Part shown: positions 6,677-9,268 of the stretch, one piece after another | Numbering within the stretch: the first letter of the stretch is position 1 | Layout of the letters: each line of letters starts with the position of its first letter | DNA from: an uncultured Panacagrimonas sp. | GTDB taxonomy: Bacteria > Pseudomonadota > Gammaproteobacteria > Nevskiales > Nevskiaceae | Assembly: GCA_946481265.1 (NCBI GenBank) | Contig: CAMLNE010000162.1 | Location: 1 to 9,268, forward strand | Length of the DNA: 9,268 bases | Direction of reading: 5' to 3' | Made by a program: the position numbers and the translations under genes | The notes under the pieces: model-generated | Told to the model about the DNA's origin: nothing | Seen by the model: only the letters and a program-made list of their open reading frames with translations | Databases searched by the model: none

Positions 6677-7008
6677 GGAATCTTCTCCTCATCGGCTGAC
6701 CGTACATGCGGCCGCCCTGTTTCGCCCTGGCGATGCGAACGGATCAAGAAATCAGATGGGCACGAGGTAGCGGATCCGACGCAGGGGCGGCCCGAACACG
6801 GCGCTCGCGCTCCGCTCCGTCCCGCTTGTTGCGTGCATGCTCTTCCCCTCGCCGAGGGCCGCCCATGCGGCTATTTTTGTAGTGGTATGGGGGTTTGACG
6901 AACGCCCGTATCGGCCGGACTTGTAACAGAGCACCGTGCAGGCACGCAACGATGTGCGAGCTCTGTCCGGAACGCCGATTACCGAGATGCCGAGGGTCCG
7001 TCCGGCCG
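6677..7008. other. 332-bp region upstream of the Ycf48-like/RND operon
   Basis: No credible gene was found. Minus-strand frames across it (6744-7055 and 6752-6949) are Arg-rich and featureless. The stretch holds the strong ribosome site of the Ycf48-like gene (6684-6690) and a plus-strand terminator-like hairpin (6858-6878). It also holds a weak minus-strand promoter candidate: TTGCGT (6949-6944), 18 nt, then TACAAG (6925-6920) preceded by TG as in an extended -10. If used, that promoter would give a leader of about 240 nt. No terminator for pgeF is obvious, so readthrough from rhlB-pgeF into the operon cannot be excluded. Confidence 0.55.
6858..6878 (+). terminator. Terminator-like hairpin on the plus strand with no gene in front
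   Basis: On the plus strand GCCGC (6858-6862) pairs with GCGGC (6867-6871) around a CCAT loop, followed by TATTTTTG. A further G-U pair (6857/6872) may extend the stem. The layout is that of a small rho-independent terminator, but the stem is short and every gene nearby lies on the minus strand. It could end an antisense or small RNA, or be chance. Confidence 0.35.
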
Positions 7009-7740
7009 TCAGTCAAGCCAGACCAGCGTGGCGATTCGTCCGCATACGCGGTCACGGCGGTAGGAGAAGAATTTCTCCGGGTCCGCGTACGTGCAATGAG
7101 CGCCGCCGTGGATGCGCGCTATGCCGGCCATCGCCAGGCGCGCACGGACCAACGCGTACAGGTCGCACAGGTAGCGGCCCGAGGAACTCGGCACGAAGGC
7201 GCCGGCAGGAACCGCCATGGACTGACGAAAGGCATCGCGCACTTCCGGCCCGACTTCGAACGCGGCGGGTCCGATGGCCGGTCCGATCCATGCCCCGAGG
7301 CGGAACGCCGGGACAGGCAGGCTCGCGATCGTCCGTTCCAGCACGCCTGCCGCCAGGCCGCGCCAACCCGCGTGCGCGGCCGCCACGCAGCTGCCCTGGT
7401 CATCCGCGAACAGGATTGGCAGACAGTCGGCGCTCATGATCGCGCAGGCCCGGCCGGCCAGACAGGTCCATGCGGCGTCCGCGGAGACGGGGCCGGCGTA
7501 GGTTTCGTCGATCTGCGTCACATCGACGCCATGGACCTGGTCGAGCCAGGCGGGCTCTGCGTCCAGAGCCAGAGCCGCGCGCAGACGGCGCCGGTTCTCG
7601 GTCACGCTCGCCGGATCGTCACCGACATGGGTGGCCAGGTTGAGCGAAGCGAAGGGCCCGGCGCTAACCCCGCCCTGGCGGGTCGTCACACAGGCCCGTA
7701 CGCGTGCCGGACGCGGCCAGTCCGGCTCGATCAGCCGCAT
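7009..7740 (-). CDS. pgeF: Peptidoglycan editing factor PgeF (YfiH, DUF152 laccase-like)
   Basis: PgeF is a cytoplasmic metalloenzyme-like protein. It keeps the muropeptide precursor pool accurate by removing wrongly built UDP-MurNAc-L-Ser species, and is also described as a multicopper polyphenol oxidase-like protein. The 243-aa product has the family's usual length and signature: TRQGGVSAGPFASLNL near 20-35, QVHG (68-71), SADCLPIL (103-110), AAHAGWRG (121-128), GPAIGP (153-158) and a C-terminal FFSYRRDRVCGRIATLVWL. The putative metal ligands His70, Cys106 and His123 are all present. The ATG at 7738-7740 lies 6 nt past the rhlB stop codon (TGA TTCCGC ATG) and gives the standard N-terminus (LIEPDWPRPARV). 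There is no separate Shine-Dalgarno of note, so translation is probably coupled to rhlB. I saw no terminator after it. Confidence 0.95.
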   Translation of the reverse strand: MRLIEPDWPRPARVRACVTTRQGGVSAGPFASLNLATHVGDDPASVTENRRRLRAALALDAEPAWLDQVHGVDVTQIDETYAGPVSADAAWTCLAGRACAIMSADCLPILFADDQGSCVAAAHAGWRGLAAGVLERTIASLPVPAFRLGAWIGPAIGPAAFEVGPEVRDAFRQSMAVPAGAFVPSSSGRYLCDLYALVRARLAMAGIARIHGGAHCTYADPEKFFSYRRDRVCGRIATLVWLD

Positions 7741-7746
7741 GCGGAA

Positions 7747-9033
7747 TCAGCGGCGGCGCCGACCACCGCCACTACCACCACGCCCAGGAGCACCACCACC
7801 TCCGCCTCCGCGACGCGCGGGGCCGCCACGGTGTGAACGCGGCGGCAGCGGCGGGCGCACGAAATCCTGCGGCATCCATTCAGCCGAGAAATGCTCGGTC
7901 GGCAGGCGCATGCCGATGAAACGCTCGATCTCGGGCAGCGAGTACACGTAGGTCTCGCAACACAGCGAGATGGCGTCACCGGACTGCCCTGCGCGCGCGG
8001 TACGACCGATCCGGTGAACGTAGTCCTCCGCGTCCTGCGGCAGGTCATAGTTGATGACGTGGCTGACCGCCGGAATATGCAGGCCGCGCGCGGCGACGTC
8101 GGTGGCCACCAGGATCGACAGCTTGCCGTCCTTGAAATCATCGAGCAGGCGCAGGCGCTTGTTCTGCGGAACATCGCCGGACAGGGTGTGCGCCTCGAAC
8201 CCGTTCGCGCGAAGCCCGGTCTCCACGATCTCCGCCCCGCGCTTGGTGTTGATGAAGATCAGCGTGCGCTGGGGATCGTGGTGGCGAAGGAGTCCCACCA
8301 GCACCTTGAGCTTGTCCTCGTTGGCGACATGGATCAGCGACTGTCGCACCCGCTCGGCGGTGACCTGATCCGGCTCGATGGTGACCTTGTGCGGATCGTT
8401 CATGTGCTCGAAGGCCAGTTCGAGCACACGATGCGAGAGCGTCGCGGAGAACAGGTAGTTGCGTCGCTCGCCGGGCGGTGGCATGCGTCGCAGCAGATAG
8501 CGGATGTCCGCGATGAAGCCCAGATCGAACATGCGATCCGCCTCGTCGAGCACCACGACCTCGATGTGCTTGAGGGTGTAGATGTCCTGCTTGTAGTAGT
8601 CGATCAGCCGGCCCGGGGTCCCGATCAGGATATCGACGCCCGCCTGGATCGCCTGGCGCTGGCTGTCGTAGCCGGTCCCGCCGAAGCACACCGCCATGCG
8701 CAGGCCCGTGTCGCCGCAAAGCTGCAGGGCGTCTTCGTAGATCTGCACGGCCAGTTCGCGGGTAGGCGCGAGCATGAAGGCGCGCGGCTGGCCGTCGGGA
8801 CCACGGCTTGGCTGGGTGAGCAGCCGGTGCATCGTGGCGAGCAGAAATGCCGCTGTCTTGCCGGTACCGGTCTGGGCCTGCCCCGCGAGATCCCGCCCTT
8901 CCAGCGCCAGTGGCAAGGTCTGTGCCTGGATGGGGGTGCAGCGGTCGAAACCGCGCTTGGCAATGGCAGCGAGCAGGCCGGGGTGTAGCGGCAGGCTGTC
9001 GAAACGGATGTCAGATAGATGGTCTGCTTGCAT
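7747..9033 (-). CDS. rhlB: ATP-dependent DEAD-box RNA helicase RhlB
   Basis: RhlB unwinds structured RNA and in enterobacteria feeds the RNase E degradosome. The 428-aa protein carries every DEAD-box motif: Q motif CTPIQAQ (32-38), AQTGTGKT (53-60), PTRELA (90-95), TPGR (139-142), DEAD (163-166), SAT (196-198), LIFINT (258-263), ATDVAARGLHIP (310-321) and HRIGRTARAG (340-349). RhlB rather than RhlE or SrmB is supported by the N-terminal pattern of a phenylalanine then LHPGLLAAIAKRGF, by RLIDYYKQ, by DRMFDLGFIADIRYLLRRMP, and by a length near that of E. coli RhlB (421 aa). The tail (about 396-428) is Arg/Gly-rich, a likely RNA-binding extension. The ATG at 9031-9033 has no strong Shine-Dalgarno. 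Upstream, TATGAT (9173-9168) could be a -10 element but has no matching -35. In related bacteria trxA usually lies divergently next to rhlB; here that position is beyond the window edge. Confidence 0.93.
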   Translation of the reverse strand: MQADHLSDIRFDSLPLHPGLLAAIAKRGFDRCTPIQAQTLPLALEGRDLAGQAQTGTGKTAAFLLATMHRLLTQPSRGPDGQPRAFMLAPTRELAVQIYEDALQLCGDTGLRMAVCFGGTGYDSQRQAIQAGVDILIGTPGRLIDYYKQDIYTLKHIEVVVLDEADRMFDLGFIADIRYLLRRMPPPGERRNYLFSATLSHRVLELAFEHMNDPHKVTIEPDQVTAERVRQSLIHVANEDKLKVLVGLLRHHDPQRTLIFINTKRGAEIVETGLRANGFEAHTLSGDVPQNKRLRLLDDFKDGKLSILVATDVAARGLHIPAVSHVINYDLPQDAEDYVHRIGRTARAGQSGDAISLCCETYVYSLPEIERFIGMRLPTEHFSAEWMPQDFVRPPLPPRSHRGGPARRGGGGGGAPGRGGSGGGRRRR

Positions 9034-9062
9034 AGGTTCAATGCGAAAGGGGCGCTTGCAAG

Positions 9063-9103
9063 CCCTCGGGGAATCCGCTCAAATAGCGACACCCTCGGGA
9101 ATC
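9063..9103. repeat. Imperfect direct repeat in the rhlB leader
   Basis: CCCTCGGGGAATC (9063-9075) recurs as CCCTCGGGAATC (9092-9103), 29 nt apart start to start, the only difference being one G. Read on the minus strand these are GATTCCC(C)GAGGG words, 30-70 nt ahead of the rhlB start. Two copies with a near three-turn spacing could be operator half-sites or an RNA element; function is not shown. Confidence 0.6.
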
Positions 9104-9106
9104 GAG

Positions 9107-9126
9107 AGCACCGGAGAGCAGGTGCT
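9107..9126 (-). other. Stem-loop in the rhlB upstream region
   Basis: On the minus strand AGCACC (9126-9121) pairs with GGTGCT (9112-9107) around an 8-nt loop, TGCTCTCC. It sits beside the direct repeat at 9063-9103, about 75 nt ahead of rhlB. A structured leader would suit a helicase gene subject to feedback, but only the pairing is visible. Confidence 0.4.
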
Positions 9127-9268
9127 TGGCACTCCCGCTCCAGTCGGTTCCCCCGCAGCAAGCGTCCATCATAACCGCCCGATCCCGCCGATGCGTGGTT
9201 CTGCATCGTGCGATTCAGGACAGGTCTTGAGTGGGATCACGCACGGCTCCATTTTCTCCCTTTGCGCG
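9127..9268. other. Right edge, probably intergenic
   Basis: No gene start can be supported here. A plus-strand frame opening at ATG 9191 runs to the window edge but has no recognisable sequence. A weak plus-strand promoter pair, TTGAGT (9228-9233), 17 nt, CATTTT (9251-9256), could serve a divergent gene such as trxA beyond the edge. Confidence 0.35.

Noticed and set aside
5570..6898. A 442-codon plus-strand open frame opposite the Ycf48-like gene
   Set aside because: It is the shadow of a gene with a signal peptide, Asp-box repeats and a strong ribosome site; no recognisable protein is encoded on the plus strand.
7750..7850. Repetitive plus-strand CACCACCACC-type tract
   Set aside because: It is the codon reflection of the Gly/Arg-rich tail of RhlB, not a separate repeat element or CRISPR.
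7891..8988. A 365-codon plus-strand open frame opposite rhlB
   Set aside because: It mirrors the DEAD-box helicase codons and shows no family motif.
9191..9268. Start of a divergent trxA at the right edge
   Set aside because: The open frame from 9191 does not resemble the thioredoxin N-terminus and lacks a ribosome site; the gene, if present, starts beyond the window.

Overview
The window is high-GC bacterial chromosome and reads as a gammaproteobacterium, most likely from the Xanthomonadales/Lysobacterales or a nearby lineage. The main grounds are an RhlB-type DEAD-box helicase, a symmetrical ApaH, a Tad/Flp pilus locus, and an MMPL-type RND transporter paired with a Ycf48-like protein. The lineage is inferred from gene content and base composition; no database search was possible. 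I see no transposase, integrase, CRISPR array, tRNA or rRNA. All genes look intact, except that the leftmost one runs off the window.

Layout, left to right. (1) Bases 1-1481, minus strand: the start of a Tad (tight adherence) pilus locus. A 64-aa Flp/type IVb prepilin (1287-1481) has its own promoter and Shine-Dalgarno site. A 553-bp stretch without a gene follows, then CpaB/RcpC (733 to beyond base 1). (2) 1653-2492, plus strand: apaH, the Ap4A hydrolase, divergent from the pilin. (3) 2764-6676, minus strand: a two-gene operon. A secreted beta-propeller protein of the Ycf48/BNR type is followed 46 bp later by a 955-aa MMPL-family RND transporter, and the operon ends in a textbook intrinsic terminator at 2712-2739. 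(4) 7009-9033, minus strand: rhlB and then pgeF (yfiH), only 6 bp apart and probably translationally coupled. (5) 9034-9268: the rhlB leader and upstream region, with an imperfect direct repeat and a hairpin.

How the genes work together. CpaB and Flp belong to one pilus machine; the secretin, ATPases and inner-membrane platform genes probably lie beyond base 1. The Ycf48-like protein and the RND transporter very likely act together in the envelope, since such pairs recur in proteobacteria and are suspected to move hydrophobic molecules or lipids. RhlB (RNA remodelling and decay), PgeF (peptidoglycan quality control) and ApaH (dinucleotide alarmone turnover) are housekeeping functions.

I found no clear evidence for a wholly new system. 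The items most worth a second look are a perfect 24-bp palindrome inside cpaB, the long gene-free gap with a strong 13-bp hairpin between flp and cpaB, the compact RND/Ycf48 operon, the rhlB-pgeF coupling, and a plus-strand terminator-like element with no plus-strand gene in front of it.
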